From positions 992,001 to 1,056,000 of the forward strand of contig NZ_AP021874.1 of NCBI RefSeq assembly GCF_009688945.1: a stretch of DNA of 64,000 nt, read 5' to 3'. Below the pieces are notes generated by a model, which saw only the letters and a program-made list of their open reading frames with translations, did no database searches and was not told where the DNA came from. Source of the DNA: Desulfosarcina alkanivorans. GTDB taxonomy: Bacteria; Desulfobacterota; Desulfobacteria; Desulfobacterales; Desulfosarcinaceae. Shown here in pieces: positions 26,991 through 35,843 of the stretch (its first letter is position 1; every line of letters begins with the position of its first letter). Position numbers and translations under genes: made by a program.

Positions 26991-27395
26991 TCAGGGGGAC
27001 CCCGGGCGTGGAATCGTCCGCGTCTTTGATTGCCCGTCAAGCTGGGTCCCCGAATTTCCCGTTACCGTCAGCGTGATATTGTTTCCGCTGGAGACCGTGT
27101 CCAGGGTGAAATCACCGAGATTGGTCCCGATGGAATCATCAGCGTTGCTGTAGACGATCTGGCCCGGCGTATTGCCCTGAAGCAATTGTTTGGCAAAATG
27201 TTGATTCACCCGTCCGACGCCTTCACCCAGGGCCGCATCCAGGGCTTTGTCACGGGCTTCGCTTTGAAGATCAAAATATTTGGGAATGGCCACGGCGGCC
27301 AGTATTCCCAAGATGACCAGGACGGCAATTATTTCGACCAGGGTAAAACCCTTCTGGTTTCGGAGGATGTTTTCGTTTTTTCGTTCAGCAGCCAT
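26991..27395 (-). CDS. Type IV major pilin (MshA-like)
   Basis: 134 residues. Leader of about 14 residues ending in Gly, then FTLVEIIAVLVILGILAAVAIPKYFDL, the class II/MSHA-type N-terminal helix starting with Phe and carrying Glu5. The mature ~118-residue product is a small pilin. A C-terminal beta region ends in a Pro-Arg-rich tail (TIPRPGSP) and no Cys pair is seen. It is the last leftward gene after the activator and has its own predicted sigma54 promoter, so expression as the abundant fibre subunit is likely. It converges with the TMTC-like gene. Confidence 0.88.
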   Translation of the reverse strand: MAAERKNENILRNQKGFTLVEIIAVLVILGILAAVAIPKYFDLQSEARDKALDAALGEGVGRVNQHFAKQLLQGNTPGQIVYSNADDSIGTNLGDFTLDTVSSGNNITLTVTGNSGTQLDGQSKTRTIPRPGSP

Positions 27396-27441
27396 AGAAC
27401 CTCGCCTCAGCAGGAGAAAAATTATAGTTTACGGAATCCGG

Positions 27442-27458
27442 AGCACAGTCGATGCCAA
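27442..27458 (-). promoter_or_regulatory. Candidate sigma54 (-24/-12) promoter of the major pilin
   Basis: On the minus strand the 17-mer TTGGCATCGACTGTGCT keeps the invariant GG and GC dinucleotides at the exact required spacing, with 3 mismatches to the consensus YTGGCACGRNNNTTGCW. It lies 47 bp upstream of the pilin start. An ATCAA...TTT stretch near 27509 could be an IHF site between promoter and activator sites. The nearby sigma54 activator gene supports it. Confidence 0.65.
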
Positions 27459-27579
27459 AAATATTGAAAAAGGCCTCATTGGCACTTAACTAACAGGAAA
27501 AACGGTAGATCAATATTTTTCAAACTATCCGCATCAATTTAATTTCAATAGATGACTTTGTGAAAAAAAGCAACTCCTA

Positions 27580-27613
27580 CAATTATTGAAGGACGATGCT
27601 ACAATAATTGAAG
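27580..27613. promoter_or_regulatory. Paired activator-binding sites upstream of the pilin
   Basis: CAATTATTGAAG at 27580-27591 and CAATAATTGAAG at 27602-27613 are direct repeats 22 bp apart. Each core (CAATWATTG) is itself a palindrome, and the pair lies on the same DNA face. They are ~150 bp upstream of the predicted pilin transcription start and start 15 bp after the activator stop codon, the usual place for enhancer sites of a sigma54 activator. Confidence 0.65.
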
Positions 27614-27628
27614 ATCTTTTTTGTCTGT

Positions 27629-28972
27629 TCAGGTCTTGAAATCGGCAATATCGATCTGATGTTTCTTGATCCTGTGCCACAAGCTTCGCTCCTTGATGCC
27701 CAGGAGGGCAGCCGCCTTGACCTGCACCCCTCCTGATTGCCGAAGCGCATCTGCGATCATCCTGCGTTCATAATCTTTGATACGGCGATCTAAATCCACT
27801 TTTTCACCGGCGGCATCGGACAGGGTTTCATTCGTGTTAATGGTGGTGCCGGATATGGCTCCATTCCGTTTCAATGAAAAGGGCAGATGGACCGGAAGAA
27901 TTTTGTCATCTGCCAGAACGGCGGCAGACTCCAGGGCATTTTTCAATTCCCTCACATTTCCAGGCCAGTCATTGGTCATCAGCAACTGCAGCGCTTCCGA
28001 AGAAATGGAAAGATCTTTTTTTCTTTGATTCAAAAATTTTTCGGCCAGCAGGGGAATGTCTTCGCGACGGTGTCTCAATGGCGGCAGCAGGATGGAGAAA
28101 ACGTTAAGGCGATAAAACAGATCCTGGCGGAAAAGGCCGTTTTCGGCCATTTTTTCCAGATTGCGATTCGTTGCTGCAATGAAGCGGACGTCGACGGTAA
28201 TCGGCTTGATGGCACCCACCCGTTCAATGGTGTTTTCCTCGATGGCGCGAAGGACCTTTGCCTGGGTTTCCAGCGGCATATCCCCGATTTCATCCAAAAA
28301 AAGCGTGCCCCCGTCAGCCAGTTCCAATTTCCCGGGTTTTCTTGTGTTTGCACCGGTAAAGGCGCCTTTTTCGTGGCCGAACAGCTCGCTTTCCAGCAAC
28401 CCTTCCGGAATGGCCGCACAATTGATGGCGATGAAAGGATGGTCCTGCCGTTTGCTGTGCTGGTGAATACTGCGGGCGATCAGTTCCTTTCCGGTGCCGG
28501 TTTCCCCGGTCAGCAGTACCGTCGATTCCCTGGGGGCGACTTTGACAATCTGATTGAACACCCCGCGCATCACCTTGCTCTGGCCGACGATGTCCGGAAA
28601 CAGCTGCCGGGCTTCCACCTTGCCGAGCAGTTCCGTAACCTGGTCGAACACCATGGCGAACCTGCCCATGTCATCGTCGGCGGAAGCGATGCGCGCCGTC
28701 GTGTGGACATTTTTAACCACGCCTAAATCTTTGGTTCTTATGACGAACCGTTTTACCGGATCGATCATGAATTTTACGATCAGGAGGCCGCAGATCAAGG
28801 TGAATGCGATCAACAGCACCCCCCACCCGAACACAGGCCATTGCGGGTCCATGGATTTGGAAAGATAAAAGGTCGTCGTATTGTAGGTGACGATGATCGA
28901 CAATATGGCGATGCCGGCAAAAATGACCGGTATGAGGACGTACAGGCTGATGTTGAAACGAATATCTTTCAT
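27629..28972 (-). CDS. Membrane-bound sigma54-dependent activator
   Basis: 447 residues. Two N-terminal transmembrane helices (~10-32 and ~45-65) are followed by a HAMP-like linker. The AAA+ domain (~125-360) has Walker A TGETGTGKE, the sigma54-contacting GAFTGA loop, Walker B GGTLFLDEIGD and the arginine-finger region. A C-terminal Fis-type HTH (QVKAAALLGIKERSLWHRIKK) ends it. There is no phosphoacceptor receiver, so the membrane part likely senses directly. ATG overlaps the platform-gene stop (TAATG), so it is within the pilus operon, just ahead of the pilin gene whose promoter and paired sites it probably controls. An integral-membrane activator is unusual. Confidence 0.9.
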   Translation of the reverse strand: MKDIRFNISLYVLIPVIFAGIAILSIIVTYNTTTFYLSKSMDPQWPVFGWGVLLIAFTLICGLLIVKFMIDPVKRFVIRTKDLGVVKNVHTTARIASADDDMGRFAMVFDQVTELLGKVEARQLFPDIVGQSKVMRGVFNQIVKVAPRESTVLLTGETGTGKELIARSIHQHSKRQDHPFIAINCAAIPEGLLESELFGHEKGAFTGANTRKPGKLELADGGTLFLDEIGDMPLETQAKVLRAIEENTIERVGAIKPITVDVRFIAATNRNLEKMAENGLFRQDLFYRLNVFSILLPPLRHRREDIPLLAEKFLNQRKKDLSISSEALQLLMTNDWPGNVRELKNALESAAVLADDKILPVHLPFSLKRNGAISGTTINTNETLSDAAGEKVDLDRRIKDYERRMIADALRQSGGVQVKAAALLGIKERSLWHRIKKHQIDIADFKT

Positions 28973-30192
28973 TACTTAACCATTTTCACAAGGTCCCACA
29001 TGGGCAGATAAATGGCCAGTGCGAAGAAAAGAACCACCGCGGCCAGGCATACGGTCAATATCGGGCCAATGGAATCGGAGATCCGCTTCATGGCAAATTC
29101 GAGTTCGGCATCGTAATGGCCTGCCGCCTCGTGAAGCATTTCATCGAGGTTCCCCGATTCTTCACCGATGGCGACCATGTTGATGATGATCGGCGTAAAA
29201 TACGGTGATGTGGCCAGCGGCCCTGCGATCCCGCGGCCCTCTTCCAGCCGTTCGGTGATGGTCGCGAAGGCTTTTGACAAAGCGGCATTGTTGATGGTCT
29301 GGGACAAAATAGACATGGTTTCCAGAACGGAGATGCCGCTGCTTTGCAGGATGGCAAAAATACTTGCAAACCGTGCCATGGCGGCCTTTCGCACCATCTC
29401 CCCCACCAGTGGCAGATGAAGGATCAGCCGATCCCGCCTGAATTTGCCGTTATCCGTGTTGAGGTAAATTTTGATTAAGGCCGCCATTGCGGCGACCAAC
29501 AGGATCACCACCGGCCAGTAGGCGGCCAGAATCGCGTAAAATCTGATACAAATCAAGGTTGGAAGGGGCAACTGAAGACCGGACTTGAGAAAAATAGCGG
29601 CAAACTTGGGAATCACCATGGTCAGCAGGATCAGGAAGGCAACCACCAGGGAGACCATCACGATCACCGGGTATTGGAGGGCTGAACGGATATCGGAACG
29701 AATTTTATGGTCATGATCGAGGATGTAGATCAGGCGGTCCAGGACCTCGGGCAAGGCACCGCTGGTTTCGCCGGCATGGAGCATGCTGCAGTACAGGGGC
29801 GAAAAAACGGCGGGGTATTTCCTGAATCCGTCATACAGACTGCCGCCTTCACGGATATCCTGGGAAATGGATACGATGATTCGCTTCAGTTTGATGTTTT
29901 CGGTCTGGTTCTCGAGCACCTGGAGAAGCTTCAGCATGGGGACACCGGCACGGATCAGCGTCCTGAGCTGTTTCGTAAACAGGATCAGCTCGGGGATCCT
30001 GACCGGTGTGAGTTTCTCCCGCAGCTCGTTCATGAACGCCCCCATCCCCGACCGGGAGGCATCGCTAATTTTCTGGGGAATATACCCCCGGGCCACGAGG
30101 GCGCTGCTGGCACCTTCCGTGGATTCGGCGTCGATGGATCCGGAAACGGAGCTGCCGTTTTCGGTAATTGCCTGGTAATAGTATTTGGTCAT
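28972..30192 (-). CDS. Pilus platform protein (MshG/PilC/GspF)
   Basis: 406-residue inner-membrane platform of a type IV pilus machine. Two GspF domains: ~70-190 (ELILFTKQLRTLIRAGVPML) and ~275-395 (KAAMARFASIFAILQSSGISV, VAIGEESGNLDEML). Three hydrophobic helices: after each domain (SALQYPVIVMVSLVVAFLIL; the PVVILLVAAMAAL segment) and at the C-terminus (ILTVCLAAVVLFFALAIYL). Reads directly into the activator gene. Gene order after the assembly ATPase matches mshE-mshG. It works with that ATPase to insert pilin into the fibre. Confidence 0.92.
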   Translation of the reverse strand: MTKYYYQAITENGSSVSGSIDAESTEGASSALVARGYIPQKISDASRSGMGAFMNELREKLTPVRIPELILFTKQLRTLIRAGVPMLKLLQVLENQTENIKLKRIIVSISQDIREGGSLYDGFRKYPAVFSPLYCSMLHAGETSGALPEVLDRLIYILDHDHKIRSDIRSALQYPVIVMVSLVVAFLILLTMVIPKFAAIFLKSGLQLPLPTLICIRFYAILAAYWPVVILLVAAMAALIKIYLNTDNGKFRRDRLILHLPLVGEMVRKAAMARFASIFAILQSSGISVLETMSILSQTINNAALSKAFATITERLEEGRGIAGPLATSPYFTPIIINMVAIGEESGNLDEMLHEAAGHYDAELEFAMKRISDSIGPILTVCLAAVVLFFALAIYLPMWDLVKMVK

Positions 30193-30212
30193 GATCGTCG
30201 ATCGGCCATCGT

Positions 30213-31922
30213 TTACATCATTACCGCAGAAACGGCTTCGTCGAGGGTGGTTTCCCCTTCGAGCACTTTCTGCATGGCATCGTCTTTCAGGGTGCGCAGG
30301 CTGCCCGATTCCCTGGCAGACCGCATGATTTCCTGGGCCGACGCCCGGCGCAGGATCATCTCCTGAACCATCTCGTCGATGACCAGGATTTCAAATATTC
30401 CGGTACGTCCTTTATACCCCTTGTCCATGCAGTTGAAGCAGCCTTTTCCCTGGACGAAATCAGCCCCCTGGACGTTGTCCAGCCCCCAGTATGAGAGCGC
30501 GGCGCGGGGCGGCTTCCAGGATCTTTTGCAATAGGGGCAGACCTTTCGCACCAATCGCTGGGCAATGGAAACCAGCATCACCGATGACACCAAAAACGGC
30601 TCGATGCCCATGTCGATAAAACGGGTAATGGCACCGGCCGCATCGTTGGTGTGGACCGTGCTGAGCACCCGGTGGCCGGTGAGGGCACTCTGAACGGCAA
30701 TACCGGCGGTTTCCGAATCGCGGATCTCCCCGACCATGATGACATCCGGGTCCTGGCGCATGATGGATCGCAGCCCGCTGGCAAATGTCATCCCGGCCTT
30801 GCGGTTGAGCTGGATCTGACGGATCTTGTTGATCCGGTATTCGACCGGGTCCTCGATGGTGATGATGTTGATATCCGGCTGATTGATTTTTTTGAGTATG
30901 GAATACAAGGTGGTGCTCTTGCCGCTTCCCGTCGGCCCCGTGCTCAGGATCATGCCGTAGGGTTTGGTGATAATGGGCGCCAGTTTGCGGATATCCGCCT
31001 GGCTCATGCCCAGGTGTTCCAGCGAATAAACGCCGGCGCTGGTATCCAGCAGCCGCAGCACCATGTTTTCCCCGTATATGGTGGGGATGGTCGACGCCCG
31101 GATGTTGATCTCCTTGTTGTCCATGCGGATCGTAAAACGGCCGTCCTGGGGGATCCGGGAGAGGGAAATGTCCATGTTGGACAATATCTTCAGCCGTGAA
31201 ATGATAAGAAGAATCAGTGATTTTGGGGGAGCGGGCACTTCATGCAGCTTGCCGTCCACCCGAAACCGGACCTGGACGAAGTCCTTTTCCGGCGAGATGT
31301 GGACGTCGCTGGCGCCCTCCCGGACCGCCTGGGATAAAATTGAGTTCACCAGGCGAATGACCGGCGCCTCCTCGGCCATATCGTGCAGGGAATTGACTTC
31401 CACATCCTCCGTCATGGCGGCGGATTCGGTGTCCTGGGCGCTTTCGATCTGCATTTCGCTCATGCCGTCCAGCACCCCGCCGATAGAGGAATAGGTGCCG
31501 AAAAGGCTGGATATCATGTGGTTGAGCTCCTGGTACGTGCAGATGACCGCCTCCACCTCGATGTTCGTGTACACCTCAATGGCGTCCAGCGCATTGATGT
31601 CCATGGGGTCGGTCATGGCGATTTTCAGCAGGTGGCTGGTCCTTTCAATGGGAACCAGTTGATGTTTCTGGCACATTTCCAGGGGGATGACATTGGCCAG
31701 GGTGATGTCAATGGGATAGGTCTCCGGCCGGTATTTTTCGATGACCAGCTGCCGGGAGACCAGGTTCACGATTTCCGAACTGCTGACAATCCCCTCCCGC
31801 ACCAGGTATTCACCCAGTTTGATCCCACTGCGTTTGTGTTCGACAACCGCCTGCTTGAGCTCTTCTTCAGTCAGGAGGCCGCCGTCGATCAGCATTTCTC
31901 CGAGTTTCTTCTTTTCTTTCAC
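30213..31922 (-). CDS. Pilus assembly ATPase (MshE/PilB/GspE type)
   Basis: Hexameric cytoplasmic ATPase that powers pilin extrusion. 569 residues. The N-terminus (~1-65) is an MshEN-like tandem (KKLGEMLIDGGLLTEEELKQ ... IKLGEYLVREGIVSSSE), the c-di-GMP-sensing fold of MshE, though Lys replaces Arg at the first ligand position. Then the ATPase core: Walker A GPTGSGKSTTL, Asp box VEYRINKIRQIQL, Walker B/His box MVGEIRDSETA and LSTVHTNDA, and a C-terminal zinc site CPYC...CFNC. Fits the mshE position before mshG. c-di-GMP binding would tie the pilus to the PilZ gene at 50293, but that is inference. Confidence 0.92.
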   Translation of the reverse strand: MKEKKKLGEMLIDGGLLTEEELKQAVVEHKRSGIKLGEYLVREGIVSSSEIVNLVSRQLVIEKYRPETYPIDITLANVIPLEMCQKHQLVPIERTSHLLKIAMTDPMDINALDAIEVYTNIEVEAVICTYQELNHMISSLFGTYSSIGGVLDGMSEMQIESAQDTESAAMTEDVEVNSLHDMAEEAPVIRLVNSILSQAVREGASDVHISPEKDFVQVRFRVDGKLHEVPAPPKSLILLIISRLKILSNMDISLSRIPQDGRFTIRMDNKEINIRASTIPTIYGENMVLRLLDTSAGVYSLEHLGMSQADIRKLAPIITKPYGMILSTGPTGSGKSTTLYSILKKINQPDINIITIEDPVEYRINKIRQIQLNRKAGMTFASGLRSIMRQDPDVIMVGEIRDSETAGIAVQSALTGHRVLSTVHTNDAAGAITRFIDMGIEPFLVSSVMLVSIAQRLVRKVCPYCKRSWKPPRAALSYWGLDNVQGADFVQGKGCFNCMDKGYKGRTGIFEILVIDEMVQEMILRRASAQEIMRSARESGSLRTLKDDAMQKVLEGETTLDEAVSAVMM

Positions 31923-31935
31923 GCATTCACCCGCT

Positions 31936-33639
31936 TCAATATCCTTTGCCCAGAACAGGGTCGCTAAAAAGAATGCTTTCCGATGGCCATCCGGATACGA
32001 TTTCGGCGGAAACGGAAGGTTCGGCTGACAATTCCGCTTTCATGGCTTCGGCCGCGGAACGATTGAAAAAATAGCCGGAAACATAAATTCCATGTTCCAT
32101 TCCGGCCTGAGGGGACCATGTCGAAATCATCCGCATCACCGGGCTTTCCTTTTTTTCAGCGGCCCTGACCCATCGGAAAGCAGCTTCCAGAGATTCGCTT
32201 TTTCCCAGCCTGATCCACCACAACGGGTATGGCCGCGGCTTATAGGGGATTTGAAATGCCGGGAAGGCGATGGTGTCTCCTGGACGAATGGCATCCGCAT
32301 TACCGATGTGGGGGTTGGCTTGCAGCACGGCATTGAAATAGCGGCTGCGCAAATCCCCGTAAACCGTTTGAACCATCGATCCCAGCGTGTCGTTCTTTTT
32401 GACGCGCAATGCGCCGAGCAGTGAGGGGGGGGGCGGTAAGGGGATATCCGCCGTCCACTCCCGGACCGCCGATAAAGCGGCCTCCCCGACATTCCCCGGT
32501 GCCATTGACGCCTCGTGGCCGGCAGCCGATTCCTGAGGTGCGGGCGAAGGGATGCGGGTGCCGGCAACAACCCGCTTTTCATCGACGGGCGAAAGGGATA
32601 CGTCCGGCTTTCCCGCTGTCATTGGCTGCGCGGTGTCAGCCGGCATGCCGGACGTTGAAGGGTGCTTTTCCCCCGTTTTTGCAGACGGCGGGTTGCCCTC
32701 CGGCAAGGAGAGCGACGGCAGCCAGCCCGGCGAAAACAGATGAACCGCACCCATGGCCACCGCAACGGCCAGTGCCAGCGTGACCGGGGCCCATGCCTTT
32801 CGACCCGCCCGCCTGTGCCGGACCAGTGAGCGCCCCATGCACGATCGGACCAGCCCCCAGCCGACACGGGTTCGGTTCTGGACGATCAGGGCCAGCATGC
32901 ATTGGTGGCACAAGTTTATGATTTTACGGGGGAATCCGCCCGTCGCACGATAAATGGCCCGCAGGGCCAGCCAGGTGAACAACCGGGGGGGGCGGGGCTG
33001 GCCGCTGGCGCACCTGATCCGGAAATTGATCATCTCAGCGGTGTCGGCAAAACCCATCGGACCCAGAAAATGGATCAGGTTCACCCGGTCTGCCAGGTTG
33101 GCGCGACGGTCCAGGATGTCCTGAAATTCCTCCTGGGCGAACAAAACGATCTGAAGCAGTTTGTGGTCGTTGGTTTCATAGTTAAGAAATTCTCTGAGCA
33201 CTTCCAGACAGAATTCCGGGAGTTTTTGACCTTCATCGATGATCAGGACGACCGTTTTGTCTTCGTGGACCCCTTTTTGAAAAAGGTGATGTTTGATCCG
33301 CTCTTTGCAATGATGCGCATCATCGCCTGAGACCTTCCTGCCGGCGATCATGGTGCAGATGCTTTCCAGAAAGGCCGCCGGGGAGGGGAATGACGGATCC
33401 AGGATCAGGTGGGATTCGATCGACCGATCCCGGGCCAACTTTTTCAGCAGCGTCCGGCACAGGGTGGTTTTCCCTGCGCCAACGGCACCGATGACGACGT
33501 TGAGCCCCCGCTTCAGCCGAAGGGCCAGTTCGAGCTTCTGCAGGCAGTCCACATGTTGCCGGGACTGGAAAAAAAAATTCGGGTCAGGGGAGTTGGCGAA
33601 GGGTTCCCGATCCAGATTGAGAATGGTGAAATAGTCCAT
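31936..33639 (-). CDS. MshM/ExeA-like AAA ATPase with LysM and SPOR-like C-terminus
   Basis: 567 residues. N-terminal AAA domain (~1-260) with Walker A GAVGAGKTTL and Walker B VVLIIDEGQKL, as in ExeA and MshM, which help place the secretin. A transmembrane helix (~285-305, APVTLALAVAVAMGAVHLF) leads to a Pro-rich periplasmic linker, a LysM peptidoglycan-binding domain (~405-455, KKNDTLGSMVQTVYGDL) and a terminal SPOR-like region (~475-560). It can link cytoplasmic ATP hydrolysis to the cell wall where the secretin must pass. Gene order (secretin, this, MshE) is that of MSHA loci. The SPOR assignment is weaker than the others. Confidence 0.82.
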   Translation of the reverse strand: MDYFTILNLDREPFANSPDPNFFFQSRQHVDCLQKLELALRLKRGLNVVIGAVGAGKTTLCRTLLKKLARDRSIESHLILDPSFPSPAAFLESICTMIAGRKVSGDDAHHCKERIKHHLFQKGVHEDKTVVLIIDEGQKLPEFCLEVLREFLNYETNDHKLLQIVLFAQEEFQDILDRRANLADRVNLIHFLGPMGFADTAEMINFRIRCASGQPRPPRLFTWLALRAIYRATGGFPRKIINLCHQCMLALIVQNRTRVGWGLVRSCMGRSLVRHRRAGRKAWAPVTLALAVAVAMGAVHLFSPGWLPSLSLPEGNPPSAKTGEKHPSTSGMPADTAQPMTAGKPDVSLSPVDEKRVVAGTRIPSPAPQESAAGHEASMAPGNVGEAALSAVREWTADIPLPPPPSLLGALRVKKNDTLGSMVQTVYGDLRSRYFNAVLQANPHIGNADAIRPGDTIAFPAFQIPYKPRPYPLWWIRLGKSESLEAAFRWVRAAEKKESPVMRMISTWSPQAGMEHGIYVSGYFFNRSAAEAMKAELSAEPSVSAEIVSGWPSESILFSDPVLGKGY

Positions 33640-33704
33640 AGCTGATGTTACCGGTAAAACCGATCTTCCTGTTTTCGTGCGGCTGTCACCGGACGAATGG
33701 GGTG

Positions 33705-35261
33705 CTATTGAACCGGAGCCGGCGTGCCCGCTGTCACCGGCGGCCGTCTTTTCAGGATGTGGGGCGTAATGAAGATTAAAAGCTCCTGCATCTGACGGTT
33801 ACTGGATTCTCCCTTGAACAGGTATCCCAGACCGGGGACATGGCGAAGCCAGGGAAGACCGTAATCCAGGTCCCGGTCGGTCTGTTTGTTCAGCCCGCCG
33901 ATGACTGTTGTCTGGCCATCAAAAAGAACCACATTGGTTTCGGCTTTTTTGGTGATCACCGTGGGGTTGCCCGAGACGGTGCGGGTAAAATCCAGCTCAT
34001 CCTTGTTGGTGATGATATCCATTTTCAAGGTGTCGCCTTCGATGACATGGGGCGTCACCTCCAGCCGCAGAACGGCTTTTTTGTACTCGATCTGGACTTT
34101 GTTGTCGTCCACGGTCTGGAAGGGGACCTCGTCACCGCTTTCTATGATGGCGGTCTGGTTGTCCAGTGTGGTAATCGACGGTTTTGACAGGATATTGAGC
34201 TTGCCCTCCTCTTCGAGGGCATTGAGCTGGGCGGAAAGCAGCAGGTCGCCGGACTGAACGATCATGCCCAGCGCAAACCCGGCACCCTCCACCGAGGCAC
34301 CCGATACGTCCGCGGGAAAATTCGACGCCCAGCCGGACGACGGGTCTACCGCCTCGCCGGCAGTCAGGCCGATGGCATCGCCGGCATTGGGAGTCACCCA
34401 ATAATCATTGCCGGTATACAGCCCGCCCCATTGCACACCCAGTTCCCTGGCGGTTTCACTGGTGGCTTCGATGATATGCGCTTCAATCAGAACCTGGGCC
34501 GTGGGCTGGTCCAGTTCGGTGATCAATGCGATCATGCGTTCGAGATCGTTCCGGGTGGCCTGAATAATGAGCGCGTTGTTGTGTTCGTCCAGCAGCACCG
34601 ATCCGAGTGGCTTCCCGTCGCCCACTTGGCTCAAAAACTTCTCCAGGTTGGTTTTTAATTTGGCGGCATCGGCGTAGTCGACGTGGATGATCTTGGTCAG
34701 CATCGGCTCCGACAGTTCCATTTCCCGTCGCTTGGACAGAATTTTCTGGTCGGCCTCCAGGCCGCGCACAATCGTTGCCTTGTCCTCCAGGGTCACGATG
34801 CGAAGCAGGTTGCCTTCCCAGGCGTAGGACAGGCCGTGCGTCTTCAGGATGCCTTCGAAAACCTGATTCCATGGAATCTTATCGACATTCAGGCTGGTGC
34901 CGCCCTTGACCGTGTCGTTGACAATGATGCTGATGCCCACGGAGCGCGCCAGCGCCCGCAGAAGCACGGCAATGTCCGCCTGGTGGATTTTGAGGGTCAC
35001 CGGCTTGTCGGGCAGGGGCTTCACGGTTTCTGTTCCTACCGACCCGGCCGGGACGGATGGGGTCATGGCCTGGGGCATATCGATGATACGATGCTGCTCC
35101 GGCGGAGAAAACCCTTTCGATTCGGCAGCCCGGGCCCGCCACTGGTCGAAAACCGTCTCTTTCTGTTGAGCCTTTTGCTGAGCGCATCCGCTGAAACCGA
35201 TCAACATGAATATGGATGCCAGCGCTACCGATACCCATTGGCTGCGAAAATTGGATAACAT
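33705..35261 (-). CDS. Secretin, lipoprotein (MshL/PilQ type)
   Basis: Outer-membrane pore for the pilus. 518 residues. An N-terminal lipobox ends in Cys (SVALASIFMLIGFSGC), so it is predicted to be lipid-anchored. A STN/N0-type domain follows (KPVTLKIHQADIAVLLRALA), then an N1-type domain and the secretin beta-domain with VEAHIIEATSETAR, QLNALEEEGKLNILSKPSI, the GxxP-type VPFQTVDDN and the end motif LRHVPGLGYLFKGESSNRQMQE. Sits between MshK-like and MshM-like genes, the expected mshL place. Multimerises to 12-15 subunits in the family. Confidence 0.92.
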   Translation of the reverse strand: MLSNFRSQWVSVALASIFMLIGFSGCAQQKAQQKETVFDQWRARAAESKGFSPPEQHRIIDMPQAMTPSVPAGSVGTETVKPLPDKPVTLKIHQADIAVLLRALARSVGISIIVNDTVKGGTSLNVDKIPWNQVFEGILKTHGLSYAWEGNLLRIVTLEDKATIVRGLEADQKILSKRREMELSEPMLTKIIHVDYADAAKLKTNLEKFLSQVGDGKPLGSVLLDEHNNALIIQATRNDLERMIALITELDQPTAQVLIEAHIIEATSETARELGVQWGGLYTGNDYWVTPNAGDAIGLTAGEAVDPSSGWASNFPADVSGASVEGAGFALGMIVQSGDLLLSAQLNALEEEGKLNILSKPSITTLDNQTAIIESGDEVPFQTVDDNKVQIEYKKAVLRLEVTPHVIEGDTLKMDIITNKDELDFTRTVSGNPTVITKKAETNVVLFDGQTTVIGGLNKQTDRDLDYGLPWLRHVPGLGYLFKGESSNRQMQELLIFITPHILKRRPPVTAGTPAPVQ

Positions 35262-35303
35262 GGGGCTCCCTGGTGGTCTATCGTTTTTGTACCCGTCCGA
35301 ACA

Positions 35304-35828
35304 CTACTTTCCCATACCGGCTTCAAATTCCGTCAGTTTCAAGATAATCGTATCCGCTGCATTTCGTTTGCCGATTTCAACCTGATGCGGCTGGATGCGG
35401 CGAACGTAGTACCCCCGGCCGTCAATGGTCTCTCCCGATGCGTACTCCATACCGCCGATAATCGCCAGACGCCGGTTGCCCACCTCGAGAAATCCGGTGT
35501 ATGCCAGGTCCGGCCGGCTGGCGGCCCCGGCAGGCGCACGGTCAGGATCGTTCGCCCGGCGGGTATCCGACAAAAGGGCCTCACCTTTTAAGAACGGGTC
35601 TTTTCCCCATTCTCGTTCGGCCCTGCGGATGGCAAACAATTCCCTGGCAAGTTTCGTATCCTCCTTGAAGGTTTTCACCACCTGCTGGACAAAATCACGC
35701 GTCCAGGCGTCAGATCGTATTTCGACGCCCCGTCTGCCGACCAACGCCCCGGGGTCGAAATACAGATACGCACCCAACAGCATGGTGACGGCCATCGCAG
35801 ACAAAATGATTTTTTCCCTTTTAGACAT
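35304..35828 (-). CDS. MshK/PilP-like pilus alignment protein
   Basis: 174 residues from ATG 35828; an upstream in-frame GTG 35840 is possible. One N-terminal transmembrane helix (SAMAVTMLLGAYLYF), a long helical linker, and a C-terminal beta domain with YTGFLEVGNRRLAIIGGMEY and YYVRRIQPHQVEIG, the pattern of PilP and GspC periplasmic (HR) domains that contact the secretin. It begins just after the PilO-like gene (16 bp), and the secretin gene follows. Confidence 0.75.
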   Translation of the reverse strand: MSKREKIILSAMAVTMLLGAYLYFDPGALVGRRGVEIRSDAWTRDFVQQVVKTFKEDTKLARELFAIRRAEREWGKDPFLKGEALLSDTRRANDPDRAPAGAASRPDLAYTGFLEVGNRRLAIIGGMEYASGETIDGRGYYVRRIQPHQVEIGKRNAADTIILKLTEFEAGMGK

Positions 35829-35843
35829 GGCTATGGGCACCCG

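Noticed and set aside
27501..27525. IHF site between pilin promoter and activator sites
   Set aside because: Only a partial match to the consensus; mentioned in the promoter entry but not annotated separately.
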